Source: Oceanobacillus jordanicus (GTDB lineage: Bacteria; Bacillota; Bacilli; Bacillales; Amphibacillaceae). Taken from it: a stretch of 64,000 nt of DNA. This document shows positions 25,213 to 33,590 of this stretch, one piece after another; positions within the stretch are counted from its first letter, which is position 1, and each line of letters opens with the position of its first letter. The translations under genes and the position numbers were made by a program. The stretch lies in contig NZ_JAIFZM010000001.1 in NCBI RefSeq assembly GCF_022095695.1, positions 186,001-250,000 on the forward strand. The letters run 5' to 3'. A model generated the notes under the pieces. It was not told the DNA's origin. It worked only from the letters and a program-made list of their open reading frames with translations, and ran no database searches.

Positions 25213-25462
25213 CTTAATCTCCGCTACGGAAAAAATGCTCCGCTTTCCGTGGGCACGGCCTTAGTCTCGGGCCAACAGGATGTTGGTCACGAAGGCGTTG
25301 CCACAGGACGTGGCGCTCTTAGCCTTTGTTCCTTCGCTTCTTGTGGGGCCTTCGGACTCGTGCTGTTCCCACAGGACAAGTAAGGCTTCGTCAGCGATTC
25401 ATCGCACGCAGAAAATGCGAATGCATTTTCAAGGAGTCTCCGCATTTTCCCTTCGCTAAAGT
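25213..25462 (+). repeat. Interspersed repeat, family A, copy 2 (long form)
   Basis: Shares with copy 1 the blocks CTCCGCTACGGA, CGCTTTCCGTGGGCACGGCC, TTCGGACTCGTGCTGTTCCC and AGGAGTCTCCGCATTTTCC. This copy has an extra internal stretch at about 25272-25330, with two small hairpins of the same design (CCAAC-AGGAT-GTTGG and GCCAC-AGGAC-GTGGC). It fills the gap between the stress-protein gene and the iron importer; the remaining bases up to 25610 show nothing. Confidence 0.7.
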
Positions 25463-25610
25463 GTGATTCAGATAACAAAAAATTAGGGATTATCCGGAAG
25501 TATTCGAACTGTTTTTACAATACTTAAGTGTCCTTTTTTCTTGTATAATTTTCTTTTTCCTCATCCATTTGAATATATCTCTTCGTTAGTTCTGCTTACC
25601 TGTTATTTAT

Positions 25611-26624
25611 TTAAGACTTGATGAGCAGGTAGATGAAATAAATACCGCCGATTACGGAAACGACTAGGCCTACGGGGATTTCAGAAGGAGAAAGAATGTT
25701 TCTTCCTACTGTGTCAGCGACAAGAAGAAGAAAACCACCCATCAGCGCTGTAATTGGCAATATAGCTTGATGTCTCGTTCCTACTAATTTTTTAACTAGA
25801 TGTGGTGTGACAAGGCCAAGAAATGCAATACCGCCGCCTACGGCTACACTTGAGCCTGCAAGGGCCACCGCAGCGAGCAATAAGAGCATTCTTTCCCTTT
25901 CCACCCTTGTACCAAGGCCTTTCGCAATATCATCCCCAAGGTTCATCGTGTTTAGTGTATTTGCCTTTAAAAAAGTATAGGGTAAAAGAATTAAGATCCA
26001 TGGCAATAAAGCATAAACGTAGGTCCAATCTGTCCCTGAGATATTCCCTGATAGCCAAACGGTGGCTCTCGTAAAATCGTTTGGGTCCATTTTTAATTGG
26101 AAAACGATGATTAAAGCAGAGAATGCTGCGTTAATTCCAATCCCGACAAGGATAAGACGAATAGGGGATACCCCGTTTTTCCAAGAAATCGCATAGATTA
26201 AGGTAGCTGCCACGACAGAACCGATTAAGGCTGCTGCTGGCAACAGAAAGATCGAAGCAGTGGAAGCTGTTATTGTACCCGATTGAAACAGGTAAATAGA
26301 AAGAACCACAGCAAAGCCAGCACCAGCATTTATTCCAATAATACCTGGGTCGGCCAATTCATTTTGTGTCACGCTTTGCAGGATTGCCCCTGAGACGGCC
26401 ATTCCTGCTCCAATCAGAAGGGCAATTACCATGCGTGGAAGACGAAAGTCAAATAGAACTAAGCTGCTTTGCGATGTTCCATTACCTGTTAGGGTTTTCC
26501 ACACATCGACAGGCGAAATTTGCATAACTCCTAAGTTTAGACTAATTATAAGCGTAAGAAGAATTGCTATAAATAAAGAAACGGCCACTAGCCAAGCTCT
26601 TTTTGTTGGGGTTAGCTTTTTCAT
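25611..26624 (-). CDS. Iron-siderophore ABC transporter permease (FecCD family)
   Basis: 337 residues with about nine or ten membrane segments and the FecCD/BtuC pattern: LLIGAGMAVSGAILQSVTQNELADPGIIGINAGAG, LVGIGINAAFSALI, LSGNISGTDW, GGGIAFLGLVTPHLVKKLVGTRHQAILPITALMGG and PSEIPVGLVVSVIGGIYFIYLL. It pairs with the permease at 26621-27664, whose stop overlaps this start by 4 bases. The likely substrate is ferric siderophore, given the Fur box upstream of the divergent binding protein. No ATPase gene is in this window. Confidence 0.92.
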   Translation of the reverse strand: MKKLTPTKRAWLVAVSLFIAILLTLIISLNLGVMQISPVDVWKTLTGNGTSQSSLVLFDFRLPRMVIALLIGAGMAVSGAILQSVTQNELADPGIIGINAGAGFAVVLSIYLFQSGTITASTASIFLLPAAALIGSVVAATLIYAISWKNGVSPIRLILVGIGINAAFSALIIVFQLKMDPNDFTRATVWLSGNISGTDWTYVYALLPWILILLPYTFLKANTLNTMNLGDDIAKGLGTRVERERMLLLLAAVALAGSSVAVGGGIAFLGLVTPHLVKKLVGTRHQAILPITALMGGFLLLVADTVGRNILSPSEIPVGLVVSVIGGIYFIYLLIKS

Positions 26625-27664
26625 TGCTTTGCCCTCCCTTCACGGCGTGCAAGATAGAGGAAGAAAGGCACACCAACTAATGCCGTAATGGTGCCCACTG
26701 GTGTTTCAAATGGTGGGTTAACCATTCGGGAAACCGTGTCAGCTGCCACTAGTAAAATACCCCCGAGTATGGCGGAGCACGGTATTATCCAGCGGTAATC
26801 GGTTCCTACAAGAAAACGTGTAATATGTGGGATGACTAGCCCAATAAATCCAATAGTTCCCGCAATGGAAACCGCAGCCCCTGTCAACAGCAAGACAACG
26901 AGGGTCCCAATGATTTTGACTAGAAATGTTTTTTGGCCAAGTCCCCTTGCAAGGTCTTCACCAAGATTGAGAACGGTAATAGAACTGCTTAATGTCAGTC
27001 CAACTATTAAGCCTATTACAACTATAGGAGCCAGCAATTGGACATGGACCCACTGCACACTGGCGACACCGCCTGCATACCAAAAACTTAAATCCTTTGC
27101 TATATTGAAGTGAATGGCAATCGCAGAGGAAATGGAGCTGAGTAAAGCAGTTACCGCTGTACCAGCAAGGGCCAGCTTTACAGGTGTCAGTCCAGATTTG
27201 GACAATGACCCGACACCAAACACGATCCCTGCACCCAAACCAGCACCGAGAAACGCCCAAACCATAACGGTAACATTTGAAGCACCTGGCATAAGGGCGA
27301 AGGAAATGGCCATCATAAACGTAGCACCAGCAGTGACTCCCATAATAGAAGGGGAAGCTAGTGGATTACGTGTCATTCCTTGCATAATAGAACCAGAAAC
27401 AGCAAGAGCCGCACCAATTAAAGTAGCTGCCAAGGCCCTTGGAATTCGTAGATTACATATAATTTGATGAGATGTTTGTAGTGTGTCAAATTGTACGAAG
27501 CTCTGCCAAATGGTACTTACTTTAATATCAGCACTCCCATAAAGGATAGAGAAGGCAATACAAAAAATGAGTATTACCGAGCCGCCAGTTAAGATAAACG
27601 TAGCCACCATGGGCCTTGATTGCTTGTACCCCTTTGCAGCAGAAAATCTATTTAAAAAAGACAT
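26621..27664 (-). CDS. Iron-siderophore ABC transporter permease (FecCD family)
   Basis: 347 residues, the first gene of the minus-strand pair. Membrane segments and motifs: LRIPRALAATLIGAALAVSGSIMQGMTRNPLASPSIMGVTAGATF, LALAGTAVTALLSSI, AGTIGFIGLVIPHITRFLVGTDYRWIIPCSAILGG, and PFETPVGTITALVGVPFFLYL. It forms a heterodimeric channel with the second permease. It is divergent from the binding-protein gene, with the Fur box between, so iron limitation should induce both directions. The ATPase subunit must come from elsewhere, as in Bacillus systems sharing YusV. Confidence 0.92.
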   Translation of the reverse strand: MSFLNRFSAAKGYKQSRPMVATFILTGGSVILIFCIAFSILYGSADIKVSTIWQSFVQFDTLQTSHQIICNLRIPRALAATLIGAALAVSGSIMQGMTRNPLASPSIMGVTAGATFMMAISFALMPGASNVTVMVWAFLGAGLGAGIVFGVGSLSKSGLTPVKLALAGTAVTALLSSISSAIAIHFNIAKDLSFWYAGGVASVQWVHVQLLAPIVVIGLIVGLTLSSSITVLNLGEDLARGLGQKTFLVKIIGTLVVLLLTGAAVSIAGTIGFIGLVIPHITRFLVGTDYRWIIPCSAILGGILLVAADTVSRMVNPPFETPVGTITALVGVPFFLYLARREGRAKQ

Positions 27665-27783
27665 AAAAGTTACTCCCCGTATAAAACAAAATTAAAACTG
27701 TTGCCATTATATTATAAGGGATAGCATGCAACAATAACATAAGAAACACTCTTGAATCTGGAATAAATAATTTTATTGTAAAT

Positions 27784-27802
27784 GAGAATGAAAATTGTTA
27801 TC
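27784..27802. promoter_or_regulatory. Fur box
   Basis: GAGAATGAAAATTGTTATC matches the 19-base Fur consensus at 15 positions and lies between the divergent permease and binding-protein genes. Confidence 0.85.
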
Positions 27803-27842
27803 ATTAGGAAAGTTACTGAAATATTCAACATAAAGGAGAACA

Positions 27843-28820
27843 ATGAGAATGAAATTAAATAAAAGTTTCGTGCTAATAGGCATTTTATTTTTAGTTTTAT
27901 TGCTTGCAGCTTGTGGAGGAAACGAAGATAGTGAGAATGCTTCGGAGGACGGAAGCAACGAAGAAACGCAGGAAGGACAAGCTCGTACCCTGACAGATGC
28001 AGCAGGAAATGAAGTAGAGATACCTGCCAATCCGGAAAACGTTATCGCCTCCTACTTAGAGGATTATTTAGTAGCACTTGATATTACACCTGTTGCGCAA
28101 TGGTCCGTTCGTGATGGAGAAGATGTGCAGGACTATTTACAGGATGACCTTGGTGACGTTCCAACTATACCAAGTGACCTTCCATACGAGGCCGTGGCAA
28201 GCTTTGAACCAGACTTGCTTATTATGGATTCAGCAGAAATGGTAGAAGGAAATAAATATGACCAGTATTCTAAGATAGCACCAACTTATGTAGTAGGAAA
28301 TGAGCAAAATAATGAGTGGCGTGCTGAGCTTGAAGAAGTAGCAAAAGTGTTTGGAAAAGAAGACAAAGCTGAACAAGTACTGGCAGAATATGAAGAAAAG
28401 GCAGCGAGTGCCAAGGAAGAAATCAATACTGCTATCGGTTCTGACTCTGCCGTAGCCCTTTGGTTATTTAGTGATACTTTTTACATTGTAAATGAAAATC
28501 TCTCTAGTGGGGATGTGCTTTACAATGATTTAGGAATAACTACACCGAACGTCGTGAAAGAAATTTCAGGAGATTCGGTTCAAAACTGGTCTGAAATTTC
28601 CCTGGAAAAATTGGCTGAATTAGATGCAGATCACATTTTTCTAGCAAACGATGACAGTGATAGTGGATCAAAAATGCTTGAAGATCCAATCTGGCAAAAC
28701 ATCCCTGCAGTAAAGAAGGGAAATATTTATGAATTCTCTGGGGATTCAGCTTGGCTTTACACTGGCCCTATCGCCAACTCTCAAATCATTGATGATGTAC
28801 TCAAAAGTGTAAAAGAATAA
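27843..28820 (+). CDS. Iron-siderophore binding lipoprotein
   Basis: 325 residues. Signal peptide with lipobox LLAACG (Cys about 23), acidic linker to residue 45, then a FecB/FhuD-type binding protein (class III) with LTDAAGNEVEIPANPENVIASYLEDYLVALDITPVA, PDLLIMDSAEM, a long helix connecting the lobes (EVAKVFGKEDKAEQVLAEYEEKAA) and WSEISLEKLAELDADHIFLA. It captures a ferric siderophore for the divergent FecCD permeases. ATG follows AAAGGAGAACA. A Fur box lies 41 bases before the start. Confidence 0.92.
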   Translation: MRMKLNKSFVLIGILFLVLLLAACGGNEDSENASEDGSNEETQEGQARTLTDAAGNEVEIPANPENVIASYLEDYLVALDITPVAQWSVRDGEDVQDYLQDDLGDVPTIPSDLPYEAVASFEPDLLIMDSAEMVEGNKYDQYSKIAPTYVVGNEQNNEWRAELEEVAKVFGKEDKAEQVLAEYEEKAASAKEEINTAIGSDSAVALWLFSDTFYIVNENLSSGDVLYNDLGITTPNVVKEISGDSVQNWSEISLEKLAELDADHIFLANDDSDSGSKMLEDPIWQNIPAVKKGNIYEFSGDSAWLYTGPIANSQIIDDVLKSVKE

Positions 28821-28826
28821 GCACAG

Positions 28827-28868
28827 GAACACCTCGACTCCGTTTCGCTGAGCCAAGGTGTTTTTTTG
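28827..28868 (+). terminator. Intrinsic terminator
   Basis: AACACCTCG-containing arm pairs with the AGGTGTT arm, followed by TTTTTTTG, after the binding-protein gene. Confidence 0.8.
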
Positions 28869-28925
28869 TTGTCTAGGAAATTATAAAATTCTAGTGCTGT
28901 GGATAACGAAACAATTGAATTTGCC

Positions 28926-29253
28926 ACGTCCAGCTCCAGCGACCAGAAACTAGGCGACTTCACGAAATCGCCCTACGATAAAGAAGACTTGCCGACTGGT
29001 GAAGACCAGAGGCCTAGTCGCACTTATACCCGAGGGTGAAAAGAAGACTTGCCGACTGGTGAAACCAGAGGTCTAGTCGCACTTATACCCTTGCGGTGAA
29101 AGTCATCATCGATTGGGTAAATAGAGGTAGGTCGACTAAAAACGTCCTTGCCGGCCAACGCCGACATACCCCTTTTGCAGGGGCATGATTCCTTTATCTC
29201 AGTTGATTCGTTCCACTCGCTACGTTTCTAAACGGGCACTTGCGCTTTTGTTC
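28926..29253 (+). repeat. Interspersed repeat, family B, copy 2
   Basis: Contains CCAGCTCCAGCGACC, AAACTAGGCGACTTC, GAAATCGCCCTACGATAA, AGTCATCATCGATTGG, TGATTCCTTTATCTCAGTTGATTCG, CGCTACGTTTCTAAACGGG and a final CTTGCGCTTTTG, in the same order as 11214-11362. The copy is enlarged by the tandem duplication at 28981-29100 and by a second insertion with CGGCCAACGCCGACATACCCC. It fills the stretch between the iron-binding protein and the DUF1801 gene; no gene is seen. Confidence 0.75.
28981..29100 (+). repeat. Tandem 60-bp direct duplication inside the family B repeat
   Basis: Two adjacent units (28981-29040 and 29041-29100) both begin AAGAAGACTTGCCGACTGGT and contain CTAGTCGCACTTATACCC. They differ by a handful of changes and one small insertion/deletion. 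Each unit has a self-pairing core around GACTGGTGAAGACCAG. This looks like replication slippage or serial growth of the repeat. Confidence 0.85.
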
Positions 29254-29365
29254 TACATGAATTTACTGATGTCTGAAAAAGATTGAACAGATATGCTACT
29301 ATAAGAATATCTAACATGATTGACACCTATTGCTTGGCAACATAACATTCCAAGGAAGGGAAGGT

Positions 29366-29794
29366 ATGTACATGTATGAGCAGAAAACAAAGGAAAACGA
29401 GGCAAGTGTAGTGGAGTTTATTGAACAGATAGAAAACACTGGAAAACGAGAAGACGCATACAAGCTTTTAGAGATTTTTACGGAAACCTCAGGTTATCCA
29501 CCCAAGATGTGGGGAGCTAGTATAATCGGCTTTGGGTCATACCACTACAAATATAAAACCGGTCATGAGGGGGATGCAATGCTTGTCGGCTTTTCACCTC
29601 GAAAGGCAAATTTTAGTCTGTATTTTGCTACCGGTGACACAGAAAGAGAAGCATTGCTAAAAAAGATTGGTAAGCATAAGTCCGGGAAATCCTGTGTGTA
29701 TATTAATAAGTTGGACGATATAGATGTATCTGTCTTAAAAGAGCTCATTACGCAGTCTATTACCTTTCTTAAAAAAACATATCCAGTAGAATAA
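29366..29794 (+). CDS. DUF1801 domain protein
   Basis: About 142 residues from ATG 29366; ATG 29372 and a distant TTG at 29330 are other options (AAGGAAGGGAAGG lies just upstream). Contains the DUF1801 pattern AYKLLEIFTETSGYPPKMWGASIIGFGSYHYKYKTGHEGDAMLVGFSPRKANFSLY and ends with DIDVSVLKELI. The domain has a YdhG-like fold with no assigned reaction. It is monocistronic. Confidence 0.85.
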   Translation: MYMYEQKTKENEASVVEFIEQIENTGKREDAYKLLEIFTETSGYPPKMWGASIIGFGSYHYKYKTGHEGDAMLVGFSPRKANFSLYFATGDTEREALLKKIGKHKSGKSCVYINKLDDIDVSVLKELITQSITFLKKTYPVE

Positions 29795-29801
29795 CTCCCT
29801 T

Positions 29802-29829
29802 AAAGGTGCCCTCGAGTGGGTCCTTTTTT
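29802..29829 (+). terminator. Intrinsic terminator
   Basis: AAAGGTGCCC pairs with GGGTCCTTT around TCGAG, followed by T residues, after the DUF1801 gene. Confidence 0.65.
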
Positions 29830-29977
29830 GTTTGAATAAAGAAAGGCTTTGCGTAGAGGGTAGGACAATGAAATAAATGTCAAAGTTTGTAGAGACACGA
29901 ATTTCTACAGCATTTTCGTATGGATGATATTTTTAATTATAGTGGGTAAGCCGTTACGAAATTTAAAGCGTTTAATC

Positions 29978-29999
29978 ATTTCCGCTATATGACGGAAAA
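29978..29999. promoter_or_regulatory. Putative activator/regulator site for the beta-glucoside PTS operon
   Basis: Inverted repeat ATTTCCG - 8 bases - CGGAAAAT about 70 bases before the first PTS gene. Its place upstream of the cre suits binding by the operon's own PRD regulator, but this is inference. Confidence 0.45.
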
Positions 30000-30012
30000 T
30001 CAATGTGTTCAG

Positions 30013-30028
30013 TTGAAAGCGCTTTTAA
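30013..30028. promoter_or_regulatory. cre site (CcpA)
   Basis: TTGAAAGCGCTTTTAA fits the cre consensus at all but one position, 40 bases before the PTS EIIB start. Carbon catabolite repression of the operon is expected. Confidence 0.7.
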
Positions 30029-30067
30029 AATATACTTGATGTAGTAGAAAAACAAGGAGGAACCAAC

Positions 30068-30376
30068 ATGAAGAATATAATGCTAGCATGTTCAGCAGGT
30101 ATGTCTACAAGCTTACTCGTTTCCAAAATGGAAGAGAAGGCTGCAGAGAAAGGAATAGAAGTAAACATTTGGGCAGTTGCACAGGACAAAGTGGTGAAAG
30201 AAGTCGAAAAAGCAGATGTGCTGCTAATCGGACCGCAGATGCGATTTATGAAAAAGAAGTACACGGTAGTTGCAGAGGAACACGGCATCCCGCTTGATGT
30301 GATTGACCCAATCGCATATGGGAGAGTGGATGGAGAAGCTGTCCTCAATAAGGCCTTAGAGTTAATGGAGAATTAA
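30068..30376 (+). CDS. licB: PTS EIIB, lactose/cellobiose family
   Basis: 102 residues. The phospho-cysteine lies in CSAGMSTSLLVSKM, near residue 9, and the rest is a flavodoxin-like EIIB domain (VLLIGPQMRFMKKKYT). It passes phosphate from EIIA to the sugar carried by EIIC. It begins the operon IIB-IIC-IIA-glucosidase-regulator, the same gene order and content as the lichenan operon licBCAH of B. subtilis, although there the regulator licR comes first. AAGGAGGA lies before the ATG. The gene name is inferred from context. Confidence 0.88.
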   Translation: MKNIMLACSAGMSTSLLVSKMEEKAAEKGIEVNIWAVAQDKVVKEVEKADVLLIGPQMRFMKKKYTVVAEEHGIPLDVIDPIAYGRVDGEAVLNKALELMEN

Positions 30377-30398
30377 CAGATGAAGAGGGGGAACGATC

Positions 30399-31685
30399 AT
30401 GAATAGTAAGTTCATGAATTTTTTAGAGAACATGTTATTGCCAATTGCAGATAAGCTAAATAATAATCGTTATTTGTCTGCCTTAAGAGATGGATTTATG
30501 GTTGCATTACCACTAATCATTTTTGGCTCTATCTTTGTCGTAATTGCTAACTTTCCTTTTCTGGATAAGATGATCAGTGAAGAAGCATTTACGGCATATC
30601 AAAACGCGCTTGGACCGGCTTCGGCAGCAACATTAAGTATAATGGGTGTCTTTGTCATGATAGGTATTGGTTATAAACTGACGGAGCACTACGGTGGTGA
30701 GGCCATCTATGGTGGAGTAGTAGCCTTAGCCGCATTCTTAATTATGACACCACAGGTTCTGGATGGGGTATCTGGTGTTATTCCTACTTCCGTTCTTGGG
30801 GCAGAAGGAATGTTTCTAGGTATCTTTACAGCGTTTATATCAGCAGAATTATATCGCTATTTTGTAAAAAAAGATTGGACCATTAAAATGCCAGCGGGTG
30901 TCCCTGGTGCTGTGTCCAGGTCGTTTAGTGCACTAATTCCGATAACGTTAACCTTAACGGTATTCTTGTTAATCCGTATCATATTTAGTTATACAGGCTT
31001 TGAGACAGTACAGAACTTTATTTATAGTGTTATTCAACAGCCTTTGACTGTACTTGGAAGCGGTCTACCTGCAACAATCATAGCGGTCTTATTAATTCAG
31101 GTCTTCTGGTTTTTCGGACTGCATGGTCAAATTATTATCAACTCCGTATTTGACCCGATTTGGTATACGCTTAATGATCAAAACCTTACAGCATTTCAGG
31201 CAGGTACGGAATTACCGAATATTATAACCAAGCAATTTATAGATTCGTTTTTAGTAGGGATGGGCGGATCTGGTATGACGCTTGCAGTAATTATTTTAAT
31301 CTTTATGATTGGAAAGAGTAGACAGTTAAAAGAGCTAGGAAAGCTCGGGGCGCCAGCAGGTTTATTTAATGTGAATGAACCAATTATTTTTGGATTGCCA
31401 ATTATTATGAACCCATTAATCTTAATTCCATGGTTGGTTGCACCTGTAGTAGTAACACTTATCACTTACTTTGCAATGTATTCAGGCATTGTGCCACCAC
31501 CAGCTGGTGTTATTGTTCCATGGACGACACCTCCTATATTAAATGGATTCCTAGCCACAGGAAATGCCTGGCAGGGCGGTGTATTACAAGCCTTTAACTT
31601 ACTGGTAGTAATCGTCATATGGTGGCCATTCTTAAAGATTTTAGATAAAAACTATTACGAGACAGAGAGAAAAGAAGCTAAGTAA
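30399..31685 (+). CDS. licC: PTS EIIC, cellobiose/lichenan family
   Basis: 428 residues, with about ten membrane segments. Typical motifs: YLSALRDGFMVALPLIIFGSIFVVI, LLIQVFWFFGLHGQIIINSVFDPIWYTL, GVGGSGMT-like GMGGSGMTLAVIILIFM and FNVNEPIIFGLPIIMNPLILIPWLVAP. It transports an oligo-beta-glucoside coupled to phosphorylation. It starts 22 bases after licB, with the site AGAGGGGG. The substrate could be cellobiose, lichenan fragments or chitobiose; the adjacent 6-phospho-beta-glucosidase favours the first two. Confidence 0.9.
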   Translation: MNSKFMNFLENMLLPIADKLNNNRYLSALRDGFMVALPLIIFGSIFVVIANFPFLDKMISEEAFTAYQNALGPASAATLSIMGVFVMIGIGYKLTEHYGGEAIYGGVVALAAFLIMTPQVLDGVSGVIPTSVLGAEGMFLGIFTAFISAELYRYFVKKDWTIKMPAGVPGAVSRSFSALIPITLTLTVFLLIRIIFSYTGFETVQNFIYSVIQQPLTVLGSGLPATIIAVLLIQVFWFFGLHGQIIINSVFDPIWYTLNDQNLTAFQAGTELPNIITKQFIDSFLVGMGGSGMTLAVIILIFMIGKSRQLKELGKLGAPAGLFNVNEPIIFGLPIIMNPLILIPWLVAPVVVTLITYFAMYSGIVPPPAGVIVPWTTPPILNGFLATGNAWQGGVLQAFNLLVVIVIWWPFLKILDKNYYETERKEAK

Positions 31686-31754
31686 GTAGGATTCTAGATT
31701 ATTTCAAAAAGTAAACGTGTAACGATAATAATAGACTTTCGAGGTGGATAGCTT

Positions 31755-32060
31755 GTGGAGACAACAACAGAAATTGCTTTTCAAATAATACTATTTGCTG
31801 GAAATGGAAAATCCAACGTTATGGAAGCAATCCAGGAGGCAAAAAAGGGAGATTTTGCTGAGGCAGATCGATTGGTAGAAGAAGCTGGGGAAGAGTTAGG
31901 GAAAGCCCATTCTTATCAAACACAACTCCTACAAAAAGAAGCAAATGGAGTAGAGAACCTGATCAACGTTATGCTAATTCATTCACAGGACCACTTAATG
32001 ACTGCGATGACTGTACGAGATCTTGCGATTGAAATTATTGAAATTTACCGGAATAAGTAA
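31755..32060 (+). CDS. licA: PTS EIIA, lactose/cellobiose family
   Basis: 101 residues from GTG 31755 (GAGGTGG upstream). A helical trimer-type EIIA: IAFQIILFAGNGKSNVMEAIQEAKKGDFAEADRLVEEAGEELGKAHSYQTQLLQ, then LINVMLIHSQDHLMTAMTVRDLA, where the His in IHSQDHLM is the phosphoryl acceptor. It is supplied by HPr and feeds licB. Confidence 0.9.
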   Translation: METTTEIAFQIILFAGNGKSNVMEAIQEAKKGDFAEADRLVEEAGEELGKAHSYQTQLLQKEANGVENLINVMLIHSQDHLMTAMTVRDLAIEIIEIYRNK

Positions 32061-32092
32061 TAAGGCATCAAGTGCAATAGGAGGAATAATAA

Positions 32093-33487
32093 ATGGAAAA
32101 ACAAACGAATTATTCATTCCCTAAGGATTTCTGGTGGGGAAGCGCGACATCTGCTACCCAGATAGAAGGAGCAGCAGATAAAGGTGGAAGAGGTAAGAAT
32201 ATTTGGGACCATTGGTTTGAAACAGAAGAAAATCGTTTCTTTGAAGGCGTGGGACCCGAGCAAACATCTGATTTCTACCACCGTTACAAAGAGGATATTG
32301 CCCTGATGAAGGAAATTGGCCATAATACGTTTCGCTTTTCGATCTCCTGGTCCCGCCTCATTCCTGGTGGACGGGGAGAGGTCAATAAGGAGGCAGTAGC
32401 GTTTTATAATGCGGTAATTGATGAATTGTTAGATAATGATATTGAACCGTTTATAAATCTCTATCATTTTGACATGCCTTATGAATTACAAGAAGAGGGC
32501 GGTTGGGAAAGCCGCGAAGTAGTGGAAGCCTATGTGAGCTATGCTACGGAATGTTTCCAGCTGTTTGGCGAACGCGTGAATACTTGGTTCACCTTTAATG
32601 AACCAATTGTGCCAGTTGAGGGCGGTTATTTATATGATTTTCATTACCCAAATATTGTCGATGCTAAAAAGGCCGTACAGGTTGCATACCATACGATTAT
32701 TGCCCACGCTAAAGCAGTAGAAGCATTTCATGGTTTACCAGGACAAAAGGGAAAGATTGGTATAATTTTGAACTTAACACCTTCTTATCCAAGAAGCCAA
32801 CATCCTGCAGACTTAAAGGCTTCCCGAATTGCCGACTTGTTTTTTAATCGTAGTTTTTTAGATCCTGCCGTATTAGGGGAATATCCTGAGGAATTAATTG
32901 AACTTCTAGGAGAACATGGGCAATTGCCAGAAACGCTGCCCGGGGATAAAGAGTTAATAAGCGCCAATATAGTAGACCTGCTAGGTGTTAATTATTATCA
33001 GCCACGACGCGTCAAAGCGAAGGAGAATGAACCAAATAAAGAGGCACCGTTTATGCCGGATTGGTTCTTTGATCAATATGAAATGCCTGGAAGAAAAATG
33101 AATAAATACCGTGGGTGGGAGATCTATGAAAAAGGCATCTACGATATTATGATAAATTTAAAAGAAAATTATGGGAATATTGAGTCGTTTATCTCAGAAA
33201 ATGGTATGGGAGTGCAAAATGAGGAACGCTTTACCGAGGGCGGAGAGATCCAAGATGATTACCGCATTGAATTTATTCGAGAGCATCTGAAATGGTTGCA
33301 CATGGCAATAGAAGAGGGTTGTAATGCTAAGGGCTACCACCTTTGGACTTTTATGGATAACTGGTCTTGGATGAATGCATACAAAAATAGATATGGCTTC
33401 TTCTCCATAGATCTTGAAACGATGGAAAGAGCACCGAAAAAGAGTGCAAGGTGGTTCAAGGATGTATCTATAAATAACGGGTTTTAA
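32093..33487 (+). CDS. 6-phospho-beta-glucosidase (GH1)
   Basis: 464 residues, glycoside hydrolase family 1. FPKDFWWGSATSATQIEGAADKGGRG at the start; the acid/base glutamate in TWFTFNEPIVPVEGG, the nucleophile in FISENGMGVQN, and the C-terminal WTFMDNWSWMNAYKNRYGFFSIDLETMERAPKKSARWFKD. It splits the phosphorylated disaccharide that enters through the preceding PTS. It starts 32 bases after licA with the site AGGAGGA. A licH/bglH-type role is inferred from context. Confidence 0.92.
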   Translation: MEKQTNYSFPKDFWWGSATSATQIEGAADKGGRGKNIWDHWFETEENRFFEGVGPEQTSDFYHRYKEDIALMKEIGHNTFRFSISWSRLIPGGRGEVNKEAVAFYNAVIDELLDNDIEPFINLYHFDMPYELQEEGGWESREVVEAYVSYATECFQLFGERVNTWFTFNEPIVPVEGGYLYDFHYPNIVDAKKAVQVAYHTIIAHAKAVEAFHGLPGQKGKIGIILNLTPSYPRSQHPADLKASRIADLFFNRSFLDPAVLGEYPEELIELLGEHGQLPETLPGDKELISANIVDLLGVNYYQPRRVKAKENEPNKEAPFMPDWFFDQYEMPGRKMNKYRGWEIYEKGIYDIMINLKENYGNIESFISENGMGVQNEERFTEGGEIQDDYRIEFIREHLKWLHMAIEEGCNAKGYHLWTFMDNWSWMNAYKNRYGFFSIDLETMERAPKKSARWFKDVSINNGF

Positions 33488-33590
33488 ACAGGTGTATTGC
33501 CACATTTGCACACTGGGAATATAAGAGGACCGTTAACTTTTTAGGTATACATGAAGAAATAATGCACGTGTGTAGAGGAGAGTCATGATC

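Noticed and set aside
28926-29253. CRISPR-like array
   Set aside because: Only two adjacent units, no spacers, and no cas genes; it is a tandem duplication within a dispersed repeat.
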